From Prevotellaceae bacterium UBA2738 (GTDB lineage Bacteria; Bacteroidota; Bacteroidia; Bacteroidales; Bacteroidaceae), in the NCBI GenBank assembly GCA_002353585.1, contig DEJW01000035.1, positions 1-64,000 of the forward strand: a stretch of DNA of 64,000 nt, written 5' to 3'. This document shows positions 52,619 through 59,925 of the stretch, in pieces. Position numbers and translations under genes: made by a program. The first letter of the stretch is position 1. Every line of letters begins with the position of its first letter. A model generated the notes under the pieces. That model was not told the origin of the DNA and ran no database searches. It saw only the letters and a list, made by a program, of their open reading frames with translations.

Positions 52619-52735
52619 CCCCAAATTAGTACAAAAATTGTGCGCGAGCACAGTTTCTGGCACCGACTACTAACCAGACTACATTAACTATATCTACTGA
52701 AATTATTTTTACTAACTAAAGTACTACAACAACGT

Positions 52736-52855
52736 ATGAGAAAGAATGTTTTGTCAGGAGTCCTAACTATGCTCTTGATGTTCTTTGCCATAGTTGCTAA
52801 CGCATCTCCTTCAGTCTTTCAGGACAGGAAATTAAGATACTTCTTTATAAAGTAA
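52736..52855 (+). CDS. 39-residue peptide with signal sequence
   Basis: ATG at 52736 to TAA at 52853-52855. The product opens with basic MRKN, continues with a hydrophobic run (SGVLTMLLMFFAIVANA) that looks like a cleavable signal, and ends with a basic 16-residue tail (SPSVFQDRKLRYFFIK). It has a dedicated promoter 120 bases upstream and a very strong terminator 13 bases downstream, so it is a monocistronic small mRNA. No known family was recognised. The mature tail would be only about 16 residues. Confidence 0.6.
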   Translation: MRKNVLSGVLTMLLMFFAIVANASPSVFQDRKLRYFFIK

Positions 52856-52867
52856 TGTGTGTTTTGT

Positions 52868-52903
52868 GGCAATCAGACCTTCGTGGTCTGGTTGCCTTTT
52901 TTT
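52868..52903 (+). terminator. Strong terminator after the 39-residue peptide
   Basis: GGCAATCAGACC and GGTCTGGTTGCC pair around TTCGT and are followed by seven T. Confidence 0.85.
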
Positions 52904-52940
52904 ACTGTTTGCCCGTTTTGTGGTGTCATTAAGAGAGGGG

Positions 52941-52981
52941 ACAATGTGGACATTGTGGACATTGTGGACATTGTGGACAAA
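52941..52981 (+). repeat. Four tandem TGTGGACAT 9-mers
   Basis: TGTGGACAT three times and TGTGGACAA once, each directly adjoining. Related 9-mers occur at 54206-54236 and 54417-54446. Confidence 0.75.
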
Positions 52982-53021
52982 AAAAGGCTGCAACCAGCCT
53001 TAACCGATTGCAGTCCCAACC

Positions 53022-53072
53022 TAACTCCGAGCTTGCTCGCCTGAGCACCTACGGAGCGCAAGAAACGACGCG
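53022..53072 (+). repeat. Dispersed 50-bp element downstream of smalltalk gene
   Basis: CTCCGAGCTTGCTCGCCTGA, GCACCTACGGAGCGCAAGAA: close to the reference at 49441, with a two-base deletion in CTACTGG. Confidence 0.75.
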
Positions 53073-53096
53073 TCTCAAATTTACTCGCAGAGCGAG

Positions 53097-53198
53097 TTAG
53101 AGGTGACTCACGCAACTGGTGGTGGTCAGTATAGTACAGATTGCCGTTAGAATAGCGTTAATGATAACGCTCCAATTCTTCTTTGCTTCTTCGCTCAT
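53097..53198 (-). CDS. Smalltalk-type mini-protein
   Basis: A 33-residue frame from ATG at 53196-53198 to TAA at 53097-53099. The product is MSEEAKKNW then SVIINAILTAICTILTTTSC and a short tail. A charged start, one hydrophobic segment and a late lipobox-like TTTSC fit the 'smalltalk' family that lies next to HU-like genes in many Bacteroidetes. Its function is unknown. The usual neighbour, an N-acetylmuramoyl-alanine amidase, is missing here; a dispersed repeat lies in that position. Confidence 0.72.
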   Translation of the reverse strand: MSEEAKKNWSVIINAILTAICTILTTTSCVSHL

Positions 53199-53232
53199 AA
53201 CTTTATCCTTTCGTTAAATAACTGTGAACTTA

Positions 53233-53264
53233 AAAAGCGAAGCCCCATTGAGGGGCTTGCTTTT
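53233..53264 (-). terminator. Terminator after the HU-like gene
   Basis: AAAAGCAAGCCCC and GGGGCTTCGCTTTTT pair on the minus strand around TCAAT. It overlaps the stop codon and separates HU from the smalltalk gene. Confidence 0.75.
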
Positions 53265-53706
53265 AAGGGTTCTCCTTTGGAACAGGATTCTTGATTACGT
53301 ACTGGAATGAACCTACGTCGCCAAGTGCGCGAGAAGCGAGCTGGCTCTTGCCAGTTACCACATCCTTAGTACGAGTGTACTCAGGAGTGAAGATGCACTT
53401 TGCATTCTTGATGTTGTCCTGAATGGTCCAGTCCTTCTGGGTTAGGGCGCCAGATGAGCGGAGTGAAACACCGAAGTAGCCGAAGCGGTCGAGGTGAATC
53501 TTGTTAGAGTTCTGAAGCTCGTAAGTCATCACGTTGGCAAGCTCTATGAGCACTGCATAAACGTCTGACTCCTTCACTGACACGTTCTGCTCAATGCGCT
53601 TAGAAAGCTCACGAGTGTCGAGGATGCCTGGGTGCCATGCACGTCCATACCACAGGTTGTTGCTAGTCTTACGCTTGTCCTGATAAACATCTACAATTAC
53701 TGCCAT
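53263..53706 (-). CDS. HU-family DNA-binding protein (HU-HIG type)
   Basis: A 147-residue protein with an HU/IHF-like fold: DVYQDKRKTSNNLWYGRAW, ELSKRIEQNVSVKESDVYAVLIELANVM for the helices, and RFGYFGVSLRSSG for the DNA-binding arm. A C-terminal extension of about 50 residues (FTPEYTRTKDV...) is typical of the HU-HIG subfamily found in Bacteroidetes mobile regions. A TAACTTTG box lies near 53940-53948 on the minus strand. It is paired with the smalltalk gene as in other genomes. Confidence 0.87.
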   Translation of the reverse strand: MAVIVDVYQDKRKTSNNLWYGRAWHPGILDTRELSKRIEQNVSVKESDVYAVLIELANVMTYELQNSNKIHLDRFGYFGVSLRSSGALTQKDWTIQDNIKNAKCIFTPEYTRTKDVVTGKSQLASRALGDVGSFQYVIKNPVPKENP

Positions 53707-54565
53707 AATTTAAATCTCCTTTCCGACCCTCCAAACCTCCCTTAGAGGGAGACTTTTTGAGTCAATTTTTAGTTAGTTAATTAGTTAGTTAATTTGTTTG
53801 TGTTGTTGTTAAAGAGCTCTTATCTTTCTTCGAGAAGACAACTAAGACAACTCAGACAACTTTCTCTCTATCGTGCACTATAAATTAAAATGTTGTTCCT
53901 TGTTGTTCGTTGTTGTCGTTCTTTCTGAATGACAATGCAAAGTTACTACATTAACTTAAATCCTGCAAGAAAAAAGTAGTTTTTAACATCTTGGAATGAC
54001 CCTTGCAGAGGCTATGCTTCCGTCGGCTGAAGCTATGCTTTGACCCCCCTAAAGTTCTGCCTCTGCCGATAGAATTAACACTTCCCTCGTTTGTTAAATA
54101 ACTTAACAAATAACGTGTTCAGTATCAGTATGTTATAACAAAGAAAAAAATATTTCATTCTATGCTTAAATTGCACACTTTTGCAATTTTGTGCATAGTA
54201 GTTTTTAACATTGTCCACAATGTCCCCTTTGTCCACGTTGTATTCGCACTCGCATATATATATATTTATATTTTATAAAAGAAATAAGAAAGATAATTAT
54301 ATATAATTCTCTTTCTTACAAAGAAAAGTTTTCTTTAGCGCCTCCATCGTGCATAGCAAAATCCAGCTATGATTGTTTTCGTTAACTATGTGTACATTTG
54401 CACTGTGAAAGTTCACATGTGGACAATGTGGACATTGTGGACAAAATTCAAAATAAATTTGCATTTTCGCTCATTTATTCGTAACTTGGTCTCTCAGGAG
54501 ACTAGGTTTTTGCACTCGTTTTTAGATAATTTTTTCACGCTCTAAAAAATAAATACATTTCTTTT
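53707..54565. other. Gene-free, AT-rich spacer with iteron-like motifs
   Basis: No gene is seen. It contains GACAACTAAGACAACTCAGACAACT tandem units near 53840-53860, TTGTTGTTCGTTGTTGTCG, the 21-bp palindrome array (54005-54067), an inverted repeat CTATGC...GCATAG (54162-54200), TTGTCCACA boxes (54206-54236 and 54417-54446), and between them a nearly pure A/T stretch (54250-54340). It could be a regulatory or replication region. Confidence 0.45.
54005..54067. repeat. Three tandem 21-bp palindromic units
   Basis: Units begin at 54005, 54026 and 54047, with cores GCAGAGGCTATGCTTC, GCTGAAGCTATGCTTT and AAAGTTCTGCCTCTGC. Same family and exact period as at 34053. Confidence 0.7.
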
Positions 54566-54597
54566 TTTGCTCGCTTAATCAAAATTTTGTACCTTTG
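54566..54597 (+). promoter_or_regulatory. Consensus promoter of the structured RNA
   Basis: TTTG at 54566-54569 and TACCTTTG at 54590-54597 with a 20-base spacer, a full consensus match. Confidence 0.75.
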
Positions 54598-54600
54598 CAA

Positions 54601-54900
54601 CTGATCACTGGCAGAGATGCCTCGTCGGTGCTTTGCGCCCTCGATGGCATGAAAAGCTTTAGCGTAAGCGACAGTGTGACTTTATTGGAAAATTAATAAC
54701 GGCATTAGCTGGTTATCGAAATATCTGGGAATGTAGGAAGTTCGTCATGATATAGTATAATGGTAACGATACGGCTCTATGTCTACGCATAGCGTGGGCA
54801 CAAGCTTATCTCCATTATACGGGCATTTCCTACAGCCTCCAGATATGGGTAAGAGCGGGTTTCCACGCTTTTTACATCCATATTTGCAGGCTGTATTTTT
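54601..54900 (+). ncRNA. Candidate structured noncoding RNA upstream of the restriction system
   Basis: About 300 bases with promoter and terminator but no plausible gene. Pairings seen: CACTG 54606-54610 with CAGTG 54672-54676, enclosing hairpins ATGCC/GGCAT (54617, 54646; with inner GGTGC/GCGCC) and GCTT/AAGC (54656, 54666); then TGTAGGAA 54732-54739 with TTCCTACA 54827-54834, enclosing TATAATGG/CCATTATA (54756, 54812); then TACAGCCT 54831-54838 with AGGCTGTA 54888-54895, enclosing ATATGG/CCATAT and AGCG/CGCT, followed by five T. The last two stems share TACA and would exclude each other. No reverse transcriptase or transposase accompanies it. It may be a leader of the methyltransferase operon or a separate RNA. 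Confidence 0.5.
54831..54900 (+). terminator. Long terminator-like hairpin ending the RNA candidate
   Basis: TACAGCCT ... AGGCTGTA followed by TTTTTG. It lies about 50 bases before the first methyltransferase start. Confidence 0.55.
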
Positions 54901-54947
54901 GTCCGTAATTTTAAGATAAGCCATGCGAAGCCATAAACTGACATTTG

Positions 54948-56021
54948 ATGTTTATGGACAAAGACATCGTTTCTCGGCGGTTCTCCCTTGAGAGTCGTCG
55001 ATATATAGGATGTAAGACTAAGTTGGTTGATTGGATTTTCGACCTTATAGACCGACATGCACATGATGTTCACTCTTTTTGTGACATTTTCTCTGGAACT
55101 GGAGTAGTTGCACAAAGGGCTTTGAACAAATATGAGCATGTTGTGGTGAACGATTTCCTTTATTCTAACAACATAATGTATCGTGCTTTTTTCGGTGCAG
55201 ATGAATGGGATGAAGAAAAGGTGCAGGGTATAATTGACGAGTTTAATGCTATCAAGCCGAATAGGATAGGTGAAAACTATTTTTCCAAAAACTTTGGAGG
55301 AAAATATTTTCATCATGACACGGCAAAGATTATAGGCTATATACGAGGACGATTGCAGCGCATGAAAAATAACTTGACAGACAAGGAATATGCAGTGTTG
55401 CTTGCTTCTCTCATATATAGTGTTGACCGTCATGCTAACACTATGGGACATTTTGATGCTTACCATCATAAGGCGCCTGCTCCTCATCAGTTTGAGATGC
55501 GAATGATAAATGTAGGTTCTTATCCTGGCGTAGAAATACATCAAGAGGATGCCAACAAGTTGGCAAGAAATATCCATGTCGATGTATTATACCTCGACCC
55601 ACCATATAATTCGCGTCAATACAGCAGGTTCTATCATGTGTATGAGAATCTGGTACAATGGAAAAAGCCCAAACTATACGGTACAGCCTTAAAACCTAAA
55701 GAGGAGAACATGAGTGATTATTGCAGAACTGCTGCGCTATCTGCATTTACTGATTTGGTTTCTCATGTTGATGCAAGATATCTCGTGGTTTCATATAATA
55801 ACACCTATAAGTCTAAAAGCAGTTCTTCTGAGAACAAAATCAAACTTGAACAACTTGAAGGGGTATTGAAGAAATGTGGTAAAACAATGGTTTTCAATCA
55901 GGAGTTCAAGCCCTTCAACTCAGGAAAGACAGAGTTTGATGACCACAGAGAGTATTTATTTATAACTGAGGTTGACAATGAAAAACGGAATAGCTCGTTC
56001 CCCAATGTTCTACGTGGGTGA
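54948..56021 (+). CDS. D12-class DNA adenine methyltransferase (first of two)
   Basis: About 357 residues; ATGs at 54948 and 54954 are both usable (a TTG at 54945 is less likely). It has RYIGCKTKLVDWI near the N-terminus, CDIFSGTGVVAQRA (SAM-binding FxGxG), and the catalytic VLYLDPPYNSRQYS (DPPY). This pattern is shared with M.NlaIII and the N-half of M.FokI, which methylate adenine N6. It overlaps the second methyltransferase by 44 bases and forms an operon with it and the endonuclease. It would modify one strand of an asymmetric site. Confidence 0.87.
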   Translation: MFMDKDIVSRRFSLESRRYIGCKTKLVDWIFDLIDRHAHDVHSFCDIFSGTGVVAQRALNKYEHVVVNDFLYSNNIMYRAFFGADEWDEEKVQGIIDEFNAIKPNRIGENYFSKNFGGKYFHHDTAKIIGYIRGRLQRMKNNLTDKEYAVLLASLIYSVDRHANTMGHFDAYHHKAPAPHQFEMRMINVGSYPGVEIHQEDANKLARNIHVDVLYLDPPYNSRQYSRFYHVYENLVQWKKPKLYGTALKPKEENMSDYCRTAALSAFTDLVSHVDARYLVVSYNNTYKSKSSSSENKIKLEQLEGVLKKCGKTMVFNQEFKPFNSGKTEFDDHREYLFITEVDNEKRNSSFPNVLRG

Positions 56022-56883
56022 CAAATATAAATTGATACGAGAAATACGCACTCATTTCCCTCAGCATATAGGTCGGCTGATAGAGCCATTTGTTGGGGGT
56101 GGGTCGGTAATGATGAATGTTGTTGCCGAAAGCTACCTTCTGAATGACATAAATGAATATGTGATAGGTCTGCATAGAATGTTGCAGGGGTATATAGGAC
56201 GTGAGGAAGAATTTGTAAATGAGTTGTATGCTATTATAGACCAATACGGTCTGTCTCTTTCATATAGAGAGGATGTTGTGCCAAAGAACCTGAAAACAGA
56301 GTTCCCTAAGACTTACTATTCCAGATACAACAAGGAGGCATATCTGCGCATGAAAGCAGATTTTATTGAGGGTGGACAGCAAGATATGCAGAGGCTATAT
56401 CTATTGTTGATTTATGGATTCAACCATATGCTACGTTTCAATGGTAAGGGTCTATTTAACCTACCTGTAGGAAATGTTGATTTCAACAAGAATGTTCATG
56501 ATGCACTGGAGGATTATTTTATGCTGCTATCGCAGAAAGATACTGAATGGCACAATGAAGATTATCATATCTTCCTCAATGAAATTGACTATCAGCCTGA
56601 CGATTTGGTGTATCTTGACCCACCATACTTAATAACTTTCAGCGAGTATAATAAACTCTGGAACAAGGAAACAGAAAGAGATTTGTTAGAACTTCTTGAC
56701 AACTTGAATGACAGAGGGGTGAAGTTCGCAATTTCAAATGTTACTCACTATAGAGGACGAGTTAACGATATATTTCTTGAATGGTCAAGACGATACAATG
56801 TTCATTCTATAAAAAGTAATTATATAAGTTTCAATGATAACAGCATTAAGCAGTTTAGCGAGGTGCTGGTAACAAATTACTAA
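55978..56883 (+). CDS. D12-class DNA adenine methyltransferase (second, Dam-like)
   Basis: The ATG at 55978 gives 301 residues. It has FYVGDKYKLIREIRTHFP, EPFVGGGSVMMNV (SAM-binding), NDINEYVIGL, and VYLDPPYLITFSEYN (DPPY), ending NNFNDNSIKQFSEVLVTNY-like. This is the Dam/DpnM branch, which acts on GATC-containing sites. Together with the first enzyme and an AlwI-type endonuclease it would protect the two strands of GGATC or a related asymmetric site; that site assignment is inference. The endonuclease gene follows after five bases. Confidence 0.88.
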   Translation: MKNGIARSPMFYVGDKYKLIREIRTHFPQHIGRLIEPFVGGGSVMMNVVAESYLLNDINEYVIGLHRMLQGYIGREEEFVNELYAIIDQYGLSLSYREDVVPKNLKTEFPKTYYSRYNKEAYLRMKADFIEGGQQDMQRLYLLLIYGFNHMLRFNGKGLFNLPVGNVDFNKNVHDALEDYFMLLSQKDTEWHNEDYHIFLNEIDYQPDDLVYLDPPYLITFSEYNKLWNKETERDLLELLDNLNDRGVKFAISNVTHYRGRVNDIFLEWSRRYNVHSIKSNYISFNDNSIKQFSEVLVTNY

Positions 56884-56888
56884 AACCT

Positions 56889-58730
56889 ATGGCAAGACAG
56901 AGCAGATCCGAATATAAGCCGCTACTCTTTACGACGACAATGCGTAATCCAGGCAGACTGAAGTATATGCTCTATGTATTAAACAAGTTTGAAGGGCAGA
57001 TACTTGATGACGAACTCGCTACAAAGATTTGTGGTGAGACGATAAGATACGGTTTGTATCGCCCAATGAAGAAATTGCTCTCAGTTCAAACAAAATGGGC
57101 GACATCCGACCAAGGAGAATTCAGTGAAACGCTGCTTACAGACGATGAGGTAAACCTTATGCTTAGCAACAATCCGCAAAGTCATAAGGAAGCAGGCTTC
57201 TCAAAAGGGTGGCCATCACGTTTCGCTACGATTTATGATTTGACAAAGGAACTTGGACTGGCATACTTCAATGTGGGTGAGCCAATAGTTATTTCTCCAC
57301 TATGCAAACATCTGCTACAATCGCTTGATGTAAATATTGATGAAGGAACAGGATTAGTAAGCTACGAAATAGTTCACCCAGAATATGAGCAGCAGGTATT
57401 TACACAGGCTTTAGCCAAATCGCAAAGGCATAATCCCTTTGTACGAGTGCTCAATGACAATATACCATTGATACTGCTCCTGCAAACAATTCAGAAACTC
57501 AATGCCGACCCAGAACAAAATGGTGCAGGAATATCCAGACGAGAACTTCCACTGCTGATATTCTGGAAGGATAATGATGCGGAGGCACTCTATCAACGCA
57601 TTGCAAGACTGAGAAAGGAGTATGGTTACACCCCAAGTGACGAAGTTATTTGTGATATCTGCCTTGAAGAAATAATGGAGGGAAACTTTAAGAAATTCAA
57701 GACAGAATCAATAATGGACGAATATCCAGACGAGTTTATTCGCAAGATGCGAATGACAGGATTGATTTCTCTCAGAGGCGCAGGCAGATATATAGACATA
57801 AACAAAAATGAATCGGACAAGATAAAGTACATACTAACACATTATGCCAACTATAGCCACTTCAACAACGAGCGTGACTATTTTGACTATATGGCTGCAT
57901 TGGATGAGAATCTGATAAGTATTGAGTCGGATACACCATCATTATCTGAGAGTGAAGAACTGCTTTCTAATTGGCTCTCAACATACAAGTGGAACACTAT
58001 AAAACAAGAACTTACCAACCTTGCCACACGCAAACCCAGCAATGACGCTATATTGAAATTCCTGGCTGCTCCTGTCAGGCTGGAGTTCCTTACAGCTCTT
58101 GCTATAAAGAGTAAGATACCTGATGTAAGAGTGATACCTAATTACGCTTGTGATGATACGGGGCTTCCCACCTCAACTGCAGGAGGCAATAAGGGCGATA
58201 TAGAGTGTTTTGAACATCAATATGGAGTGTTGGTGGAGGTTACTATGGCCACAGGACGCACTCAAACAATGATGGAGATATGGCCTATAGAACGTCACCT
58301 TACAGATTTCCAAAAGAAGCAACAGTCACAATGTATTTTTGTTGCTCCCTCAATATATGCAGACAGCAAAAGGCAGATAAAATACGTATCAGACGAATCC
58401 AAGGGCGTGCTAAAGATCAGACCATACGATATCACTGAATTGGTTACATTCTTGGAGAACAGTCACGGACTGTATGAATATAAGATTGCATCATTATTTG
58501 ATTCTCCCAAAATGGTGTCTTATGCAGATCAATATATGAAGTTAAAAAGGGGGATAGACATTCTTTCACTAACAAGAGCACTGCAAGGTGAATTCGGAGA
58601 AGACTATGGCTCGATGGGCGCACGAGAATGGTATGTTGTGACGAGAGAATACGTAGAGAGGCAGACTATGAGGAACAACATACCTGATGACGAGCCAGTT
58701 TCGTGGCTCGCCGCCGAAGACCTCGCCTGA
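56889..58730 (+). CDS. AlwI-family type IIS restriction endonuclease
   Basis: A 613-residue protein that fits the AlwI/PleI/MlyI endonuclease family. The N-terminal half begins SEYKPLLFTTTMRNPGRLKYML, with conserved LPLLIFWKDNDAEALYQRIARLRKEYG in the middle, and the C-terminal nuclease part has GNKGDIECFEHQYGVLVEVTMATGRTQ, containing a D-(x)n-E-V-T catalytic centre (GDIE...LVEVT). Family members cut a few bases away from a five-base asymmetric site. It is codon-rich in A/T compared with metY, suggesting acquisition by transfer. Confidence 0.88.
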   Translation: MARQSRSEYKPLLFTTTMRNPGRLKYMLYVLNKFEGQILDDELATKICGETIRYGLYRPMKKLLSVQTKWATSDQGEFSETLLTDDEVNLMLSNNPQSHKEAGFSKGWPSRFATIYDLTKELGLAYFNVGEPIVISPLCKHLLQSLDVNIDEGTGLVSYEIVHPEYEQQVFTQALAKSQRHNPFVRVLNDNIPLILLLQTIQKLNADPEQNGAGISRRELPLLIFWKDNDAEALYQRIARLRKEYGYTPSDEVICDICLEEIMEGNFKKFKTESIMDEYPDEFIRKMRMTGLISLRGAGRYIDINKNESDKIKYILTHYANYSHFNNERDYFDYMAALDENLISIESDTPSLSESEELLSNWLSTYKWNTIKQELTNLATRKPSNDAILKFLAAPVRLEFLTALAIKSKIPDVRVIPNYACDDTGLPTSTAGGNKGDIECFEHQYGVLVEVTMATGRTQTMMEIWPIERHLTDFQKKQQSQCIFVAPSIYADSKRQIKYVSDESKGVLKIRPYDITELVTFLENSHGLYEYKIASLFDSPKMVSYADQYMKLKRGIDILSLTRALQGEFGEDYGSMGAREWYVVTREYVERQTMRNNIPDDEPVSWLAAEDLA

Positions 58731-58738
58731 TGGAATAG

Positions 58739-58824
58739 AAAAAGGCTGCCTCGAAAGACAGCCTTAATTTGTTCCTTTTATAGTGCAGTATGAAAGTCGA
58801 AACAATCAAGTGCACTTTTCCTGA
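58739..58824 (-). ncRNA. Candidate 86-nt small RNA directly downstream of the Abi gene
   Basis: On the minus strand a full promoter (TTTG at 58858-58855, TACCTTTG at 58834-58827, 20-base spacer) lies 16 to 47 bases beyond the Abi stop. The transcript would start near 58824 and end at a 9-bp terminator stem (58742-58765) with five T at 58743-58739. Inside, AGTGCA (58816-58811) can pair with TGCACT (58787-58782) around 23 bases. No reading frame is present. Its position beside an AbiF-type gene recalls the described abiF RNA motif, which is known to accompany such genes, but I could not compare it with that family's model. Confidence 0.55.
58742..58765 (-). terminator. Terminator shared by small RNA and Abi transcript
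   Basis: AAGGCTGTC pairs with GGCAGCCTT around TTTCGA on the minus strand and is followed by T. On the plus strand the T run is weak, so the orientation is minus. Confidence 0.75.
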
Positions 58825-58826
58825 TG

Positions 58827-58858
58827 CAAAGGTATGGAGTTTTTTTTAATCCACCAAA
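58827..58858 (-). promoter_or_regulatory. Promoter of the Abi-linked small RNA
   Basis: On the plus strand CAAAGGTA (58827-58834) and CAAA (58855-58858) are the complements of TACCTTTG and TTTG, spaced 20 bases. The box lies downstream of the Abi stop codon, so it cannot serve the Abi gene itself. Confidence 0.65.
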
Positions 58859-58873
58859 TGTTTTTCGATTTTT

Positions 58874-59758
58874 TTATAGTTTTGATAATAAAAATCCAGA
58901 ATTTTCCAATATAATGGACTTTACTGCATCGTCGGGCATATTATCAAACAGGGCTTTTACTTCCTTGCGCATATCCTGAGCCCTGTTTTCTGAAACCTGC
59001 CCCAAGAGGTATTCTAAGACTTTGTAGGCTCCGAATAGTTGTGTCTTGCTATTGCCCAAATATCCCAACGGACCATTGCTGATGGCTTCTGGGAGATTCT
59101 TGTCATAAAGCACTTTGCCGTGTGCACAATAGTTGCGCAACTTCCTGACGGTATCTATATAGCTAAGAAATTCATTGGGCGACGACATGCCATAAATACG
59201 CGAAATATCACACTTCAGAGGAACTTCCCTCAGATTGTCATATAGCAGGATGATTGCGCCGAAACTGAAGAACTCCATTGCCTTCCATACGGGAGAGATA
59301 CTTCTTCCGTGACTTTTCATATCATGTATTACGACCTCTTCCTTAGAAGCATCCCTCATCGCTTTTGCCATTATATCACCTTCCAGAAAATCCTTGTTTA
59401 CATACTTGCTGTCCTGATACCAGAAAGGGTCTTTCTTATATCTGTTTGATGCGTAATATATGAGTTTAGTGCGAAAGTTAATCTCCACGCGGCTAATGTA
59501 TTTCAACAGTATATTTCGGAGGTCAAAATCAAAATAATATAACCTTATTGCATAATCGAAACAAGTGTTTGCCTTGAATTCATGCGTACGGTTAATCTTG
59601 CGTGGATAGGTCTTTTCAAAGGGGAACCAATAGAATCCAAGACGAAAGTAGCCAATGTCAAGCAAACATTCTTTTGCTTTCTCCTTATCGGCTATAATCA
59701 TGCCACGTTCTTCCAACAGGCTTATCTGTTCTTCTATGTTGGTAGCAAATTTTGTCAT
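58874..59758 (-). CDS. Abi_2 (AbiD/AbiF) family abortive-infection protein
   Basis: A 294-residue HEPN-type protein. Marks are IEEQISLLEERGMII, the helix GYFRLGFYWFPF, FRTKLIYYAS, WKAMEFFSFGAII, and IDTVRKLRNYCAHGKVLYDK; the last contains RNYCAH, the Rx4H catalytic motif of HEPN ribonucleases (here R-N-Y-C-A-H). Members stop phage growth, probably by cutting RNA. Its own promoter (TACCTTTG; plus CAAAGGTA at 59776-59783) lies 17 bases before the ATG. The gene converges on the endonuclease, with a small-RNA candidate in between. Confidence 0.87.
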   Translation of the reverse strand: MTKFATNIEEQISLLEERGMIIADKEKAKECLLDIGYFRLGFYWFPFEKTYPRKINRTHEFKANTCFDYAIRLYYFDFDLRNILLKYISRVEINFRTKLIYYASNRYKKDPFWYQDSKYVNKDFLEGDIMAKAMRDASKEEVVIHDMKSHGRSISPVWKAMEFFSFGAIILLYDNLREVPLKCDISRIYGMSSPNEFLSYIDTVRKLRNYCAHGKVLYDKNLPEAISNGPLGYLGNSKTQLFGAYKVLEYLLGQVSENRAQDMRKEVKALFDNMPDDAVKSIILENSGFLLSKL

Positions 59759-59899
59759 ACCTCAATAAATTTATGCAAAGGTAGCATTTTTCTTTGAAAT
59801 CACGAAAGAATAATGAGCGTAATTGTTAAATAGCATCAAAAAAGATGGTGAAAGGATGGTTCGTCCATCCACGGATTTTGCTCGGATGGTGTTTTTTTG

Positions 59900-59907
59900 T
59901 ACTTTTG
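59900..59907 (+). promoter_or_regulatory. -7 box of the two-gene unit
   Basis: TACTTTTG, 18 bases before the ATG at 59926, preceded by seven T. The region 59870-59890 also holds GGATGGTTCGTCCATCC, a perfect inverted repeat that may be an operator. Confidence 0.5.
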
Positions 59908-59925
59908 CAGGAAAAACAAAAACAC

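Noticed and set aside
54740..54800. tRNA-like stretch (TATAGTATAATGGTAACGAT)
   Set aside because: The D-arm-like piece is not followed by a T-arm (GGTTCRANNCC) or a CCA-type acceptor; it is explained by the nested helices of the RNA candidate.
54601..54900. Retron or group II intron RNA
   Set aside because: No reverse transcriptase gene is near, and no intron-type domain V hairpin was seen.
54783..55577. Minus-strand 264-codon frame opposite the first methyltransferase
   Set aside because: It lies antisense to a gene with clear catalytic motifs, and its composition is that of a shadow frame.
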